Below are positions 21,300 to 32,173 of a stretch of DNA of 64,000 nt, piece by piece. The notes under the pieces are model-generated. The model ran no database searches. It was not told the DNA's origin and saw only the letters and a program-made list of their open reading frames with translations. The stretch covers positions 99,004,820 to 99,068,819 of the forward strand of contig CM023450.1 in the NCBI GenBank assembly GCA_013339765.2, written 5' to 3'. Within the stretch, counting starts at the first letter, position 1. Each line of letters begins with the position of its first letter. The DNA comes from Haemaphysalis longicornis. Lineage: Eukaryota > Arthropoda > Arachnida > Ixodida > Ixodidae. The translations under genes were made by a program, and so were the position numbers.

Positions 21300-22114
21300 C
21301 AGTAGACTCTCGATAAACGGAACCTCAAAGGACCGAAAAAAATAGTTCCGTTTAACAGGAGTTCCGTTTACTGAGATGGATGTGTAAAAGTGCAAATTTA
21401 TGTTCGTACACACTCTAAATACATTTCGTGTGACTCTAAGCCCTACAAGGTAAATGTAGCTGACAGTTTTTCATAAAGCAAGGAAACTACAAGAGGTTTA
21501 GGCACAGCATTTACAAAGTTAATCTGGCAAGAATGAGTCGCTGTGCACTACAAAATGCATGAATTATTTTTGTTTGAGTCCTTGCAACTGCATCTTCACG
21601 GAGGCTGGAGGCCTCAACTTCGCGAGTTCTTACGAGCCACCGAATTTATAGGACGGCAACGCGGTAATGAAGCACGAATAGCGCGACGATGGCACGAGCG
21701 AGGCGGCAGGAGCTGAGCCCTGTAACCTCGGCGTCTTGAATCGAGACCGAACAGTCGTTCAGTCTCGATCAGAACAAGAACTGCGATGTTGCATTCGTTG
21801 CGCCAACGCGGTTCACCACTAACGAGACGATGCTGACGAGGCCAACGAGGCTGAAATACGTGGAGGAAGAAAAAAAAACAAAAAAAAACGAAACGACCGG
21901 AACCGTAAAAAGCTGATTCTCACGCCAATGCGTTTTACAAGAAGTTCCATTTCTGGTACCATTTACACGGTGGCGCGGAAATTTTAGTTCCGATTACGGA
22001 GAGCTTTTTTTTTTTCTTACATCATGTGAATACAAAACCAACCAACGTACAGGCTACTGGTCCGTTTGACCGGCAATTACGTTTAAGCGATTTCCTTTAA
22101 TCGAGATTCTACTG
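21300..22114. mobile_element. 815-bp TIR element, pogo/Tigger-like
   Basis: Left end CAGTAGACTCTCGATAAACG, right end the inverted CTTTAATCGAGATTCTACTG, flanked by TA at 21298-21299 and 22115-22116. Internal GTTCCGTTTA words repeat near the left end. No transposase frame, so it is a non-autonomous derivative of a pogo-like family. The ends are clearly related to each other but diverged by several bases. Confidence 0.75.
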
Positions 22115-22116
22115 TA

Positions 22117-22720
22117 TTTAAGCGGCCTTGATCAATGCCGAAGATACTCGAGCCATGCTTCCAGGCCAGAACATTGCGGTTGAAAAATTAGGAAGGCATT
22201 GTGTACATGGCGACAAAATTATGTGCAATAATTCATCGCCTCTGGGCAAAACGAGCGAAGCCTACTATAAACGTAAATGATGTTTTCGATACGAAAATTG
22301 CAACTGTGCACAGTTGTAAGAAAAAAATGGGCTGGCGATTACCATACTTCCTAATGCGCAGCTGTGTAGATGGTTTTGAATATGCAAAAAAATTAATGCC
22401 CTTCCAATCTGTGAAGAAGGATGAGCTGCGTAGCTCGACGCAGTGCACAAAATGAACGAAACAAAACATGTTTGTCTGTAATTTGCGGTCGAACAATTAG
22501 CATTTAGCCCATTGAAACTTTGAAGTTCTCGAAATTGATTTTAGTGGACTAACAACATCCTCCCGCGTCGTAGTCCACTATCTTAGTGTCTGCGTAACAG
22601 AACAACCAAATCCGTGGGACCACTCAGGACACCGGAAAGTTCGCATTGGGTCGGTGGACGTGCACGTTTAAGCCTCCAGCCAGCACAACGGACATGTCAT
22701 CAGTTAGGGCCTGAAACCTA
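22117..22720 (+). repeat. Dispersed repeat family P
   Basis: 22117-22290 resembles the sequence around the SINE at 48630-49050 (CAATGC..AGATACTC.AGCCATGC; CCTACT.TAAACGTAAATGA). 22398-22720 resembles 58845-59170 (CTGTGAAGAAGGATGA; GCCAGCACAACGGACATGTC). Together they define a moderately repeated non-coding family in this locus. No protein is evident. Confidence 0.6.
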
Positions 22721-24419
22721 TATCTGCGTGTCGCTAGTGAGCAATCGCTATCGCTAGCGAACAGTGACTTCAGGGGCTACTACTGAACGCGCGGCACTGC
22801 TGCTCTCACGAGCACGCCCTGTTGTACCAGAGCGCCTGGCCCAAATGCGTTGCACGAGGCGACGCCAGCACAGCGCGACAGCAGCTGAGTCAGGCCTCCC
22901 TTTCGTCGCTGCGGCGCGCCGAATCCCGCATCTCGAACGCTGCGGCCGGCCGAATCCCGACTCAGAACGCCAAATAAGGGCTTGTCGCTACAGCCGGAGC
23001 GAGTCACGGCGACGCGGGGACACGCCCTCCCTTTCCACCGATTGCGGCTAGATCGACTTGCACGCTTCGCAGTTGAATCAAAAGGACTGCAATACCTCTC
23101 ACAGCGAGCCTGATTGGAGCTATTAACTTCGGGGCCCCAACGAACTTCCCGGGTATAAGAAGCCCGGAGGCTCTCATCGCGCATTCCTCGGCGGCTTCCT
23201 TTGCCAGTCTTTGAGGCACCGAGTGAAAGGGCCTTCTTTGGAGTCCGAAATTGTTTGCTTACACCATGTCCCCTGTATCACTATCTTAGTGTCGGTACAG
23301 AACTCTCATGCCTGGCCCTCAGGACGACGGAGCAGCAGGTCGGTGGCGTGCACGTTACCCGCCAGCCAACGGACTGCCGGTAGGGGCCACCCAACTGCGT
23401 AGCGCAGGAGGCATCCACCGGTGACAGCTGAAGGGTACACCTTGCGACCGGCCCAGTGGTCTTCACACAGCCCTAGCGAATGTGCTGTGTCTATTTAGCG
23501 GTTGTAGCTCAGGGGAGGGTGGTCGCTGGCGACAAAGAAAGGAAATCTGCGCTTAAGTGCCCCGTAATGATGACGGGACGGATAGCTCGACTGTATACTG
23601 CAACACAAGATTTCAGTTCGGAGTGCGTAGCTTGAAAGGGTGTGGCTTTCGGTAGGCTAACTCTGCGCGAGCGCACGTATGCTACAGTTTATGGTGTCCC
23701 AAAGGCTAAAGTTTATTTCATCGAGACAGACGCATGAATGGATAGGCTGGTGGTAACCTTGAAACACAAAAAGCAGTTCTCGACATCTCGGCATTCGTTA
23801 TTTCCAGATCAGTAGACTTAGTTGCCATGCCTGCCCGCTCCCCGTCCTACAGCCGCCGTGAGCTCATACACTTCCCGGAAAAATAAAATGAAGTCGCCCC
23901 CCCCCTCCAAACACACACACACACACACACGCAAACACACTTTTATACGCCAGCGCTCAGAGGACCATATCCCTGTGGGGAGACGGGCTAGTTGAAAGCG
24001 CTTAATATTTGGGACTCCTCACAAAAAACAGCACTAGACAGGCAAAAACGTTCTTTCACTCTGTGCCTTGTTGTCTGCTATGTGTGTTTTTCCTCACTAG
24101 TCCATGTTTTTTGTGCGTAGTACCGACTTTGAGCCATCTTATTGTAATCGCGTGATCGTGTTTTGAGGTCTAGATGAAAGCCATGGAAGTCTCCATTTCG
24201 TTTACACCGGAGAGGTGGCGTGACCCGATGTCAACTTGGGGAGAACGAACGCATTTAACACCTTTTATAAACGATAACTCATCGCGTGTGAACGAGTGAA
24301 GCTCTGCCTACCATCATGACCTCGGTGTCCTCCTCCCCAAGGCCAGTGCGACATCGGCGGCTTCTTCCAATCAAATAGTGGAGGGGTAGTGCGCCGTTTT
24401 TGCTTGAAGTTTTTCTGAG
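22721..24419. other. No gene recognised; one family P fragment
   Basis: A GC-rich stretch (22760-23050) shows no supported coding frame. 23270-23390 is another partial copy of family P (TCACTATCTTAGTGTC, GTCGGTGGCGTGCACGTTA). The rest is unassigned. Confidence 0.35.
23909..23940 (+). repeat. (AC)n microsatellite
   Basis: About ten AC units followed by an interrupted stretch; a run of nine C bases lies just upstream. Confidence 0.9.
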
Positions 24420-25300
24420 TTTTCAAACGACTTTCTTCAACTGGATCTTTCCACTCTGCACACGGTAAGGTACTTTAGAAGCATTTTTAAGCTGCTAGAA
24501 CAGCTGCACTAAGTTCGAAACGAAGTCAAACCGCGATGTTCATTTGAGCGTGTGGGTTCGCATAACTGGGGTCCAGCCATGGGCACTGTATATATTCGGT
24601 CCTATGTGACGAGCGGTGGGCCGTAGTGCACTGAATCAGATCAACTCGTATACCATAAGGAATTGTTTTGTCTTTAATTGGCATCCTGTTACTAGGGTTC
24701 TGCGCTAAGTAATACCAGGCTTCCAGGGTCGGTGTATCTATTTCAGCAAATTCTAAAATAAGTGTTCAGCGTAAGGCGTATTCTGGTTTCTTTTTTAGTT
24801 GTTTTCTGGCATGCAAAGAACGTATTCGGTCGGGAGGAAATGAATTATATACCGTTTGGTTCATTTTGCTGAGCATCTCGCTGTATTTTTCATCAGGCTA
24901 CACGCTAGAAGAGCCGGCCAAGGCTGAGTAGTGCGTCTGAGCAACATTCACAGCGTTCGAGTTCGAATACTTTGAGTCAGCGCCCCACAATTGCACCCTT
25001 GCGTTGCTGTAAAGCGGACCACGCATAAGCGCTCCTGTGACTCGAAGTGTGCGGAATCGGGAAGCTTATGTTCTTTTACCGCCACGCATGCGCGCAAGTT
25101 GCTGCCTATGGCGCTGAGATGATCTGGAGGTGCCAGCACGCGGATTCTCGTGTTCCCCCACACCGAAATTAAGATGGCCCATACATGATTACCACGTGTA
25201 GGTTGGGCCCAGATAACTCAGCCGTAACACACCCCCACCATGGCGCGCCTCAAAGCACGGGGGCAGCTTTGGTGCGTAAACCCCCCAAATTTAAAAACAA
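24420..25300 (+). repeat. Duplicated block D, copy 2
   Basis: Non-coding counterpart of 600-2400 with the same patch order. It lacks the SINE and TIR element of copy 1, giving approximate empty sites near 24568 and between about 24740 and 24850. Divergence is too high to judge single bases. Confidence 0.6.
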
Positions 25301-25757
25301 ATCTGGGTCAAGTGAATCCAAGGTCGCATTGACGGCTGATCAGTATGTCACGGCATGGAGGGGCGAAATATACCAGAATCAGAGGAGACTGAAAAAAATC
25401 AAGACAGATTGCTATCTCGCATGATGCATGGCAAACGCTCAGAGAGCAGTAGGAGCAGCTTCAAATTCAAAACACCCTCTGCTCCAATTTGTAGGCTTGC
25501 ATGGGAGAGGGAATGGCCCGCCGTCAATCGCAAGTCGTGCAGCTTTTTCCGGAATCCCTTCGAAGAAGCGAGAAAAAAAAATGTTTGATTTGTGAAAGCC
25601 TCGTGTTAAGAAAGCTGGCCATGGAATCTTACCGAACGCCGGTCCTCTATTTGTCGCCTGGCACAGCCGCAAAGCTTAACTGTCCGTTTTAAAAAGCAAA
25701 AGGTAACGCAGAATGAGATGCGCGTTAACGCCGAGCAGGCTAGTACTGCGTATTGGA

Positions 25758-25946
25758 GGTCGCCGGTTCGATTCCCGGCCGCGGCGGCCGCTTTTCTGAT
25801 GGAGGCGAAAAGCAAAAACGCCTGTGTGTATGAGATTTCTGCACACGCTAAATATTCCCGGATGGTCAAAATTAATCCTGAGCCCTCAACTACGGCGCCC
25901 CTCATCTCCTGCGTTGCGTCGCCGCGTTAAACTCTACAATCAATCA
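25758..25946 (+). mobile_element. tRNA-derived SINE, 5'-truncated
   Basis: Starts just upstream of an intact B box (GGTTCGATTCC) and runs through the family body to an AATC tail. ACTGCGTATTGGA at 25745-25757 is repeated with one change at 25947-25959 as the target duplication. The A-box half of the tRNA-like head is absent. Confidence 0.85.
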
Positions 25947-26597
25947 ACTGCGCATTGGACAATGAAGTTCACGTAATGCACGACATAACGATCTTGTTAA
26001 GAGTACAGCATTTTGACTGGCATAGCTGGACATTTGAAACTGAGTGCAGTAAATGTGGATAGTTTTGGCCGTTACGTTTGACACATGCGCGATTTTACCG
26101 GTTTAATCCAAATTGGAAAACACTCAAGGTTCTGTTTCTTGTTTATTTGATAGCGGGGACGACTGCAGTTTTTACTCATAAAAAGGGGTGCTTCAGCAGA
26201 GAGTCGATGAAGCAATGCTTAAAAAAAGCATCGTTCAAAACACGTTTGTTTTTGTTGAACTAGGGGAGGGAATGCGGACGAACCATACATGTGTTACACT
26301 CAATCGCCACTATCTTCACAGCCCGAGCACATTTGTCGGTTGGGCAAAGCTAATCTACATGGTGTGAAAGGCGGGGCTTCGCGAAAGGATAACAGATAAG
26401 GAACTTAAGAAAGCTGCCGCATACATTAACGCTCCCTTCTGGCGCCGAGCGTCGCGCTTGCAACACTTGAAGAAGCCCGCAGATGCGTCGCGACGCCCTC
26501 GTTCACGAGAGTCCTATATCCGCCATCTTCATGGACGCCGCCAACGATGACGAGCCGGCCGAAGTGGACGGTAACGCCCTGGTCGAAGTGAACGCGG

Positions 26598-27746
26598 ATG
26601 CGGCCAGTATTTCCGATGAAGATGGCAGCAGTGACAATAGCGGACGCAAGTGACACGAGTGGTGAAGGTTTTGATAACCCTCCCGTTGACGTTTCTGTGG
26701 CCATTCCCGCTTTTTGTTTGCCTGGCCACCCCGAAACTAATTACGTGTTGGATGTGTCAAATGACGGTCGCCATGTCGCGACCGTGAGTGGTCGCGGCTG
26801 GGTTTTTGTTTGGAGTTTATTCACGGGAAAGATGGTATTTCGGTGTCACAAATCGGGCGCTATCCAGAGGGATGAAGTGACGTGCGGAGCTTTCAGCAAC
26901 GATGCGATGCTGCTGTGTACGGGTAACCTCAGGGGCAGGGTCACTGTGTGGGGGGTATGGAGCCATCAGGTTGAGTGCGAGTTTGTCACCTTCGCCTACA
27001 TGAAATGGGTTGCCTGGAGCCCTCAAGACACTCTGCTTGTCGGCGGAACAGTGGACGGTATCGTGTGGCGGTGGGAGCTTCCTGGAGGCGAGTGCAAGAC
27101 AATGCAGGGCTCGTTCACCACGTGCGGCGATGGGCGCATCTTGGCGGATGGTCGACGTGCAGCTGCGGTCTACGACGACGGCTCTGTGGGCATTTGGGAC
27201 CTCCAACGGGCGCGGCTATTGCACGGCATGATGGGACCAAGCCGAGTGCACGAGTGTCCCGTCACATCGCTGGACGTTCGTGGAGAGCTGGTGGCCACGG
27301 GCGCAGATACCGTGCACGTCTTTCACGCCGGAACGGGACGGGTGGTTGCCACTTTTCCTCGCATCGAGCGGGCGCCTTCCACTGATGGCGACGATAACTA
27401 CGTTGGAACGCTCTCGTTGGAGAGCCAGCAGGAAACGATAGCAGCGGGAACGTACAGCGGTGTACTGGCAGTCATGGACTTGCCATCCCTTTCGGAGAAG
27501 CAACGCTACGTGCACCCCGGCGCTATTTCGCGAGCTGTTTGGGGGGGACAGCACTTAGTTTTCACCGGCTGTCTGGATGGCTTTGTGCGTGTTTTTGACA
27601 TCCGTGCTGAGGGCCGCGACCCCGTCGCACGCTGGAAGTGTTCGACAAGCGGTGTTAACAGTCTTGCTCTGACCCCTGACGGATTGTCATTTGTGACTTC
27701 TTCCCGCGGCGGGTGTAGGATATACAGATTTGCGATGCTAGCTTGA
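26598..27746 (+). CDS. AAMP/Sqt1-like WD40 paralogue, N-terminal frameshift
   Basis: A 382-residue open frame whose propeller aligns blade for blade with the 11559 gene (GGTVDGIVWRWELPGGECKT; GSFTTCGDGRILADGRRA; CIWDL-type GIWDL; RVFDI; CRIYRF), roughly three-quarters identical where I compared. The conserved start is at 26483, but that frame terminates at 26651 because about 22 nt are gained near 26627-26648 within the acidic region. The propeller is then reached from an ATG at 26598 in another frame, changing about the first 15 residues and dropping the acidic leader. It may be functional from that start, a young pseudogene, or a sequencing artefact. Upstream sequence (26330-26480) shares CAAAGC and GGCGGGGCTTC motifs with the other copies. 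Confidence 0.7.
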   Translation: MRPVFPMKMAAVTIADASDTSGEGFDNPPVDVSVAIPAFCLPGHPETNYVLDVSNDGRHVATVSGRGWVFVWSLFTGKMVFRCHKSGAIQRDEVTCGAFSNDAMLLCTGNLRGRVTVWGVWSHQVECEFVTFAYMKWVAWSPQDTLLVGGTVDGIVWRWELPGGECKTMQGSFTTCGDGRILADGRRAAAVYDDGSVGIWDLQRARLLHGMMGPSRVHECPVTSLDVRGELVATGADTVHVFHAGTGRVVATFPRIERAPSTDGDDNYVGTLSLESQQETIAAGTYSGVLAVMDLPSLSEKQRYVHPGAISRAVWGGQHLVFTGCLDGFVRVFDIRAEGRDPVARWKCSTSGVNSLALTPDGLSFVTSSRGGCRIYRFAMLA

Positions 27747-28337
27747 ACGCTTAAAGGCAGTCGCTGCAACAGTGTATCAAGCGGCGAATTGAAACTGTAT
27801 TGCTAGCATCCATGGAACTGAGCAAAATGTGAGCAACACTACGCTGGGGTGCCCCTGCTTTGAGCGTCAACTGATGGCTATTTTTGATTAGCATGTTTCG
27901 TCATGAGATTTGTAGGTTGCCTTGTTCTGTCTTTTAGTCGATTACTACTTTTACCATTTTCTGACGAATTACCATACGTTTGTGTGCTCTGTGGTATTGC
28001 ATGGCGATCATCCAGGCAGGTTGTGAATTTCAGGCATTGGTTTGTCAGCTGTTCTGACGGGAAATGCATTCGTTCACTAAGGGATTTCTTGATTAATTAG
28101 TATAGCTCCTTCGCTGAACTTTTACCTTGCTTGCGGTTCTATCATGCCTTTGCCAATCTCTTTCCACTGACACACTGATGTATATTCTTATGTATGTATC
28201 ACTAAACAATTCCCAACATCTTCATTTGTTTGATAGTCCTTAAAAAATCCGACGAAGCAATCTGACCAGATTGCAGAAATTCATGGACGTTACAGCTGTA
28301 ACTGTAAAACATTGTTTCTTTTATCGCTTGACGTGAT

Positions 28338-28343
28338 AATAAA
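28338..28343 (+). promoter_or_regulatory. Conserved distal poly(A) signal AATAAA (middle paralogue)
   Basis: AATAAA in the GTGATAATAAAT context about 590 nt past the stop, preceded by GCAGAAATTCATGGACGTTACAG-like sequence shared with the other two paralogues. Confidence 0.5.
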
Positions 28344-28344
28344 T

Positions 28345-30426
28345 AGAACCGTGTCCACAACAATGGCTTCCGTCGGGTTTCGTTGGTAGTGCAAGTGGAG
28401 AACATTTTGCTGGCCTGCTTCCGCGAATTCTTTCAAACGGGATGATAAAAAGGACTTGCCTCGATACAACAGAGCAACCAGCCAGGCTTAAACTAGGCCA
28501 GAGCGTTTTCGGCAGGTATATAGGGGGTAGTGTGTATAATGACCGAGTTCGAGGCTTCGCCCTCGCCACCCCTCCCCCACTCAAAATCGAAATAACGCAC
28601 AGCTGCAACACATGAGTAGAGACCGGAACTGTAGGCAAAATGCGTATTTTTTCCTTCAGTCCATATCAAGCCTATTTAACATATAAGTACGAACTAAGGC
28701 AAGGGGAGCATTTTATACATTAGTTTATTGCGCCTATCGTGCCTATTCTGACTATACCAGCTTTTTAGTGCCTATTTTTTGCTATATGGACTTTTTGGCG
28801 GCTATAAATGCGTTTTTTGTATTATACATGCATTTTCGGGTAGTTTGAGTCGCTGTCCTGCAGGGACTATTCTCACCTCAGAAGCCTGCTACGGGGTGTT
28901 TGTTTGACGCCATTTGCACGATAATTTCGGGCGTCGGGCCAAACACGCTGAGATGCGCAAACCGTGCCCGAACCGCAACCACCTCGAACTTGCCACCTCG
29001 ACCGAACCGCTAGGAAAACCCGTGCGCATCTACACCGCAGCCAAGCCCACCGACGTCACCCCTTTCCACACGAAATCTTTTCTATGTGCTTCTGACGCAC
29101 TGTGCCCGCAGAGCAACAGCGAAAACTTCTGCCGGTCCCTATCTATTACTAACGCAATAAACAGTAGCCAAGAATACGAACGCGAAGCAGCCGCGTACAC
29201 ACCGGTGAAGGTGAAAGACACCTGCTGGGGTATCCACGTGCAAATATCAGACACCAATGTTTAAGGTTACGCCACGAACACGTGCACTATCAGCTTCGAC
29301 AACAGGTACACCACCGGCTGGCAAGATGCAGTGCGTGTAGCACGAAGAATGAACGAAAGACTGAGCTTCGGAATGGGGATTTCAGCACTTTACAAGTAAT
29401 CTAGTGGTGACACCCGTCATCTCTCGTCCCGGGTAATCCATAAGTGCGTTTGGAAACCTGGCGTTAAAGGAATTAGTTCCAAAGAATCTTGCGTGCTGTG
29501 TACTGTTGATAATCGGCATATAGTGCACAGTCACTGAATAGCGTTATTCCCGCAGCTTCCCTAATGAACAGAATGGCTCAGTAATTTCTAGAGAATTATT
29601 GCCCTTCACTGTACTATCCATGGGATTCATCGGTGTTGTGAAGAGCTGGGAAGGTCGTTGTGCTCCCTCAATGAATAATCAGCTGCAGTCAAGATCTTTC
29701 TTCGAAGCGCAGGTACAGTCGGGGACTTAATTTTGGAGACAACGCGAGCGCGTGGCAAAAGCCACCGATGCGCGCTCTGGAGGCCCAGCGCCTGTTGTCG
29801 AGACCGGCGCGGCGCGCATGCGCGTCCTGTTTTACTCGCAGGCACGCCGATTTTCTCACTTCCTGCAGCGGTGCTGCAATGGTCACTCAAGCACCGCATA
29901 GCGAAGCCTTTGTAGCATTCCTTTCTTCCCGATGGCACATTTGGGGCCTAGCGTGACGATTGCGAGGGCTTTGGCGCAAGTGCTCCTCGCGTCCTGATAA
30001 ACACTTGCGCGGAATGTTTTCTTTGTTTGTTTTGTGCTTTATCGTGTAATGACGATGAGACTAGCGGCTTGCGAACGGCATCCCCGAGTGAAGCGCGTAC
30101 GAAGCACAGTCTCACGGTACCGCTCTACCGACGAATAAATGCCAGCTGTTGAATAGCGAACCTTTATTTACCTTGTTTATTTTGTAATTTGTCCACTGAC
30201 CATATATTTCAGCTCGCTCTCCGCTGCCCATAAAGTAGGCGATTTGCAAGTTTGATAAAAGAAATTATTTCGGTGTTTTTGCTGCGCCCATACGCCCCTG
30301 CTACGAACTGGAAAATACGACTGACGCAGGCAGATGCGAAGGCTCACCTGAACCTGAAATACGCGCAGCCCCAGATGATATGGGGAAAGAAGGACAATGA
30401 TAATACGGCTTAACCGAAAGAAACGT
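28345..30426. other. Mostly unassigned sequence
   Basis: 28640-28830 is AT-rich and repeats GCCTAT five times (AAGCCTATTTAAC, GCGCCTATCGTGCCTATT, AGTGCCTATTTTTTGC). 29740-29850 is GC-rich without a supported gene. One open frame at 28914-29264 is listed separately. Confidence 0.3.
28914..29264 (+). CDS. Uncharacterised 116-aa open frame, doubtful
   Basis: An uninterrupted ATG-to-TAA frame, hydrophilic, with scattered cysteines (CPNRNH, FLCASDALCPQ) and no signal peptide, membrane segment or known motif. Base composition is more GC-rich than its surroundings, the only reason to list it. It may be a fragment of a dead element or a chance frame. No second copy exists in the window. Confidence 0.15.
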   Translation: MHDNFGRRAKHAEMRKPCPNRNHLELATSTEPLGKPVRIYTAAKPTDVTPFHTKSFLCASDALCPQSNSENFCRSLSITNAINSSQEYEREAAAYTPVKVKDTCWGIHVQISDTNV

Positions 30427-30884
30427 ACTTGAATAAACTAGGCCCCGCGCCTGTGGTGTAAAGGCCGTTCTAAGTTCTGTGTGGCCCCGCACGGGGCACC
30501 TCGAGTAATCTTGGTGACGATGAGTGGCGACACCGCGTACCCCGAGCCCCCCATACTTAAGTTGTTACCTACCGTGGCTAGAAGTTGAAAGGTGAAGGGT
30601 TAGAAGCCGTAAACGGTGGCCGTCGGAGCCTTGGTCAAGCTCCGGCCGATGGGCTCCCTGCCTGTCTACCAGGCAGGGAGCTCCGGGACCTCTTTGGCTA
30701 CCAGGGTAAGGTCAAAGAAGAAAGTACCCCCGTCTCCCTGCTTTTATACTATGCTATATGGCATTTTCAAAACCTCCCCCCAGACGTGATCGGCATCCCG
30801 AAAAGGGGCCGCACCAAAGTTTCTTTTCCACCACTTCCTGACTTGAGTCCTCCGAAACCGAACAACTATCCTCGCTTCATCGTG

Positions 30885-32140
30885 ATGGAATCTGTAGACC
30901 AATCAAAACCTCTTGCTTCACAGTCGGTATTTCTCATTTCAAAGTTTCTTGACGCTGTTGTTGGAGGGTCGTATAAGGCCAAAAAACAACGAACCGGTGA
31001 AATTCTTGTCCAGGTCAGTAGCCACGATCAGGCCAATAAACTCCTTGCTCAAACCAGCATCGCCGATCTGCCAATCCGAGTCACGCCCCACCGCAGCCTA
31101 AACAGCTCCCAGGGCGTGATTTCCGAGTATGACCTACTAAATGAATCAGAAGCTGACCTGCTGGAGGGCCTTTGTAGTCAGGGCGTAACAGCGGTCAGGC
31201 GCATAACCATCCGCAGAGACGATAAACAAATACCGACAAAGCACCTCATCCTAACCTTTGACAAGTCCACCCTTCCAGAATTCATCAACGCAGGTTACAT
31301 CCGATGTTCAGTCCGGCCGTACATCCCGAACCCGCGGCGCTGTTTCAAGTGGCAACGGTTTGGGCACGGCACAAACTCCTGTTGCGGCCGACTTACCTGC
31401 GCAAAATGCGCCCAGCACGACCACCCGTCCGACAATTGTAACGTTCAACAATTTCTTTGCGTAAACTTCCAGGGTCCACATGCGGCCTACTCCAGAAAAT
31501 GTGAAAAGTTTCATTTAGAAAAGAAAATAATCAACATCAAAGTCACTGAAAACATCACCATCCCAGAGGCGCGAAAGAGGTTCGCCTCTTTCCCCTTGGG
31601 GAGGTACGCCGACGCAGCTCGCCGGGGGGCGGAGCGGCGTCTGGTTTCGGCGGGGACCCAGTACTGCGAGTCAGACTTGGTCCCGCCCCCCCCCCCCCCC
31701 CCCCCCCCCTGGGTTGCCCCTGGCAGCCCAACCCGCGTCCGCACCGTTTGCTCACCCAGCAGCGGCTGTGGTGGCAACAACGTCTGTTGGGGATGCCGCT
31801 GCATCCACTGCTTCCTCTCCACCGGCCCGAAGCACACGCAAGGGCACGGAGATGGAGACGCAGGCAGTCGCAGCGACCCCCTCCCCCGCCTCACTGCCTG
31901 TGCCATCTGTGGTGCTCCCCACGCCTTCGGCACTGGCAGCGCAGGCAAAGAACACCCGAAAGGGTACCACGTCAAGGGGGCCCCAGTCCGCTGGGCACCC
32001 CCTTGCCTTCAGATGACGACATGGACGTCGAGCCCTTCCGGCTTTCATCGCAGCGGAAGGAACGGGCTGCGACGTCCAGGTCAGTAGAGAAGGCCAGAAA
32101 GCCCCTCCCAAGAGTCCAAGCCCCGAAAGACCCTACATAA
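30885..32140 (+). pseudogene. LINE ORF1 (gag-like, RRM plus zinc knuckles), frameshifted
   Basis: Open from about 30585, with the first in-frame ATG at 30885. An RRM-like region (LPIRVTPHRSLNSSQGVIS; KHLILTFDKSTLP) precedes cysteine-histidine knuckles (CFKWQRFGHGTNSC, CAKCAQHDHPSDNC, then CVNFQGPHAAYSRKC). Such ORF1 proteins bind LINE RNA to form the retrotransposition particle. A 25-C run at 31686-31710 precedes a change of frame: the proline/serine-rich tail with TRKGTTSRGPQSAGHP continues in a second frame, then a third (DMDVEPFRLSSQRKERA) to 32140. Homopolymer slippage is the likely cause. Confidence 0.8.
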
Positions 32141-32173
32141 ATAATCACACTCCAGTAGCTCTAACACATCATA

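Noticed and set aside
22764..23184. Overlapping Arg-rich frames on both strands as a gene
   Set aside because: GC-rich, stop-poor DNA opens frames on both strands; no domain, no paralogue support and no start or splice logic.
31511..31975. Glycine-rich minus-strand protein
   Set aside because: The poly-Gly is the antisense of the poly-C tract in LINE ORF1.
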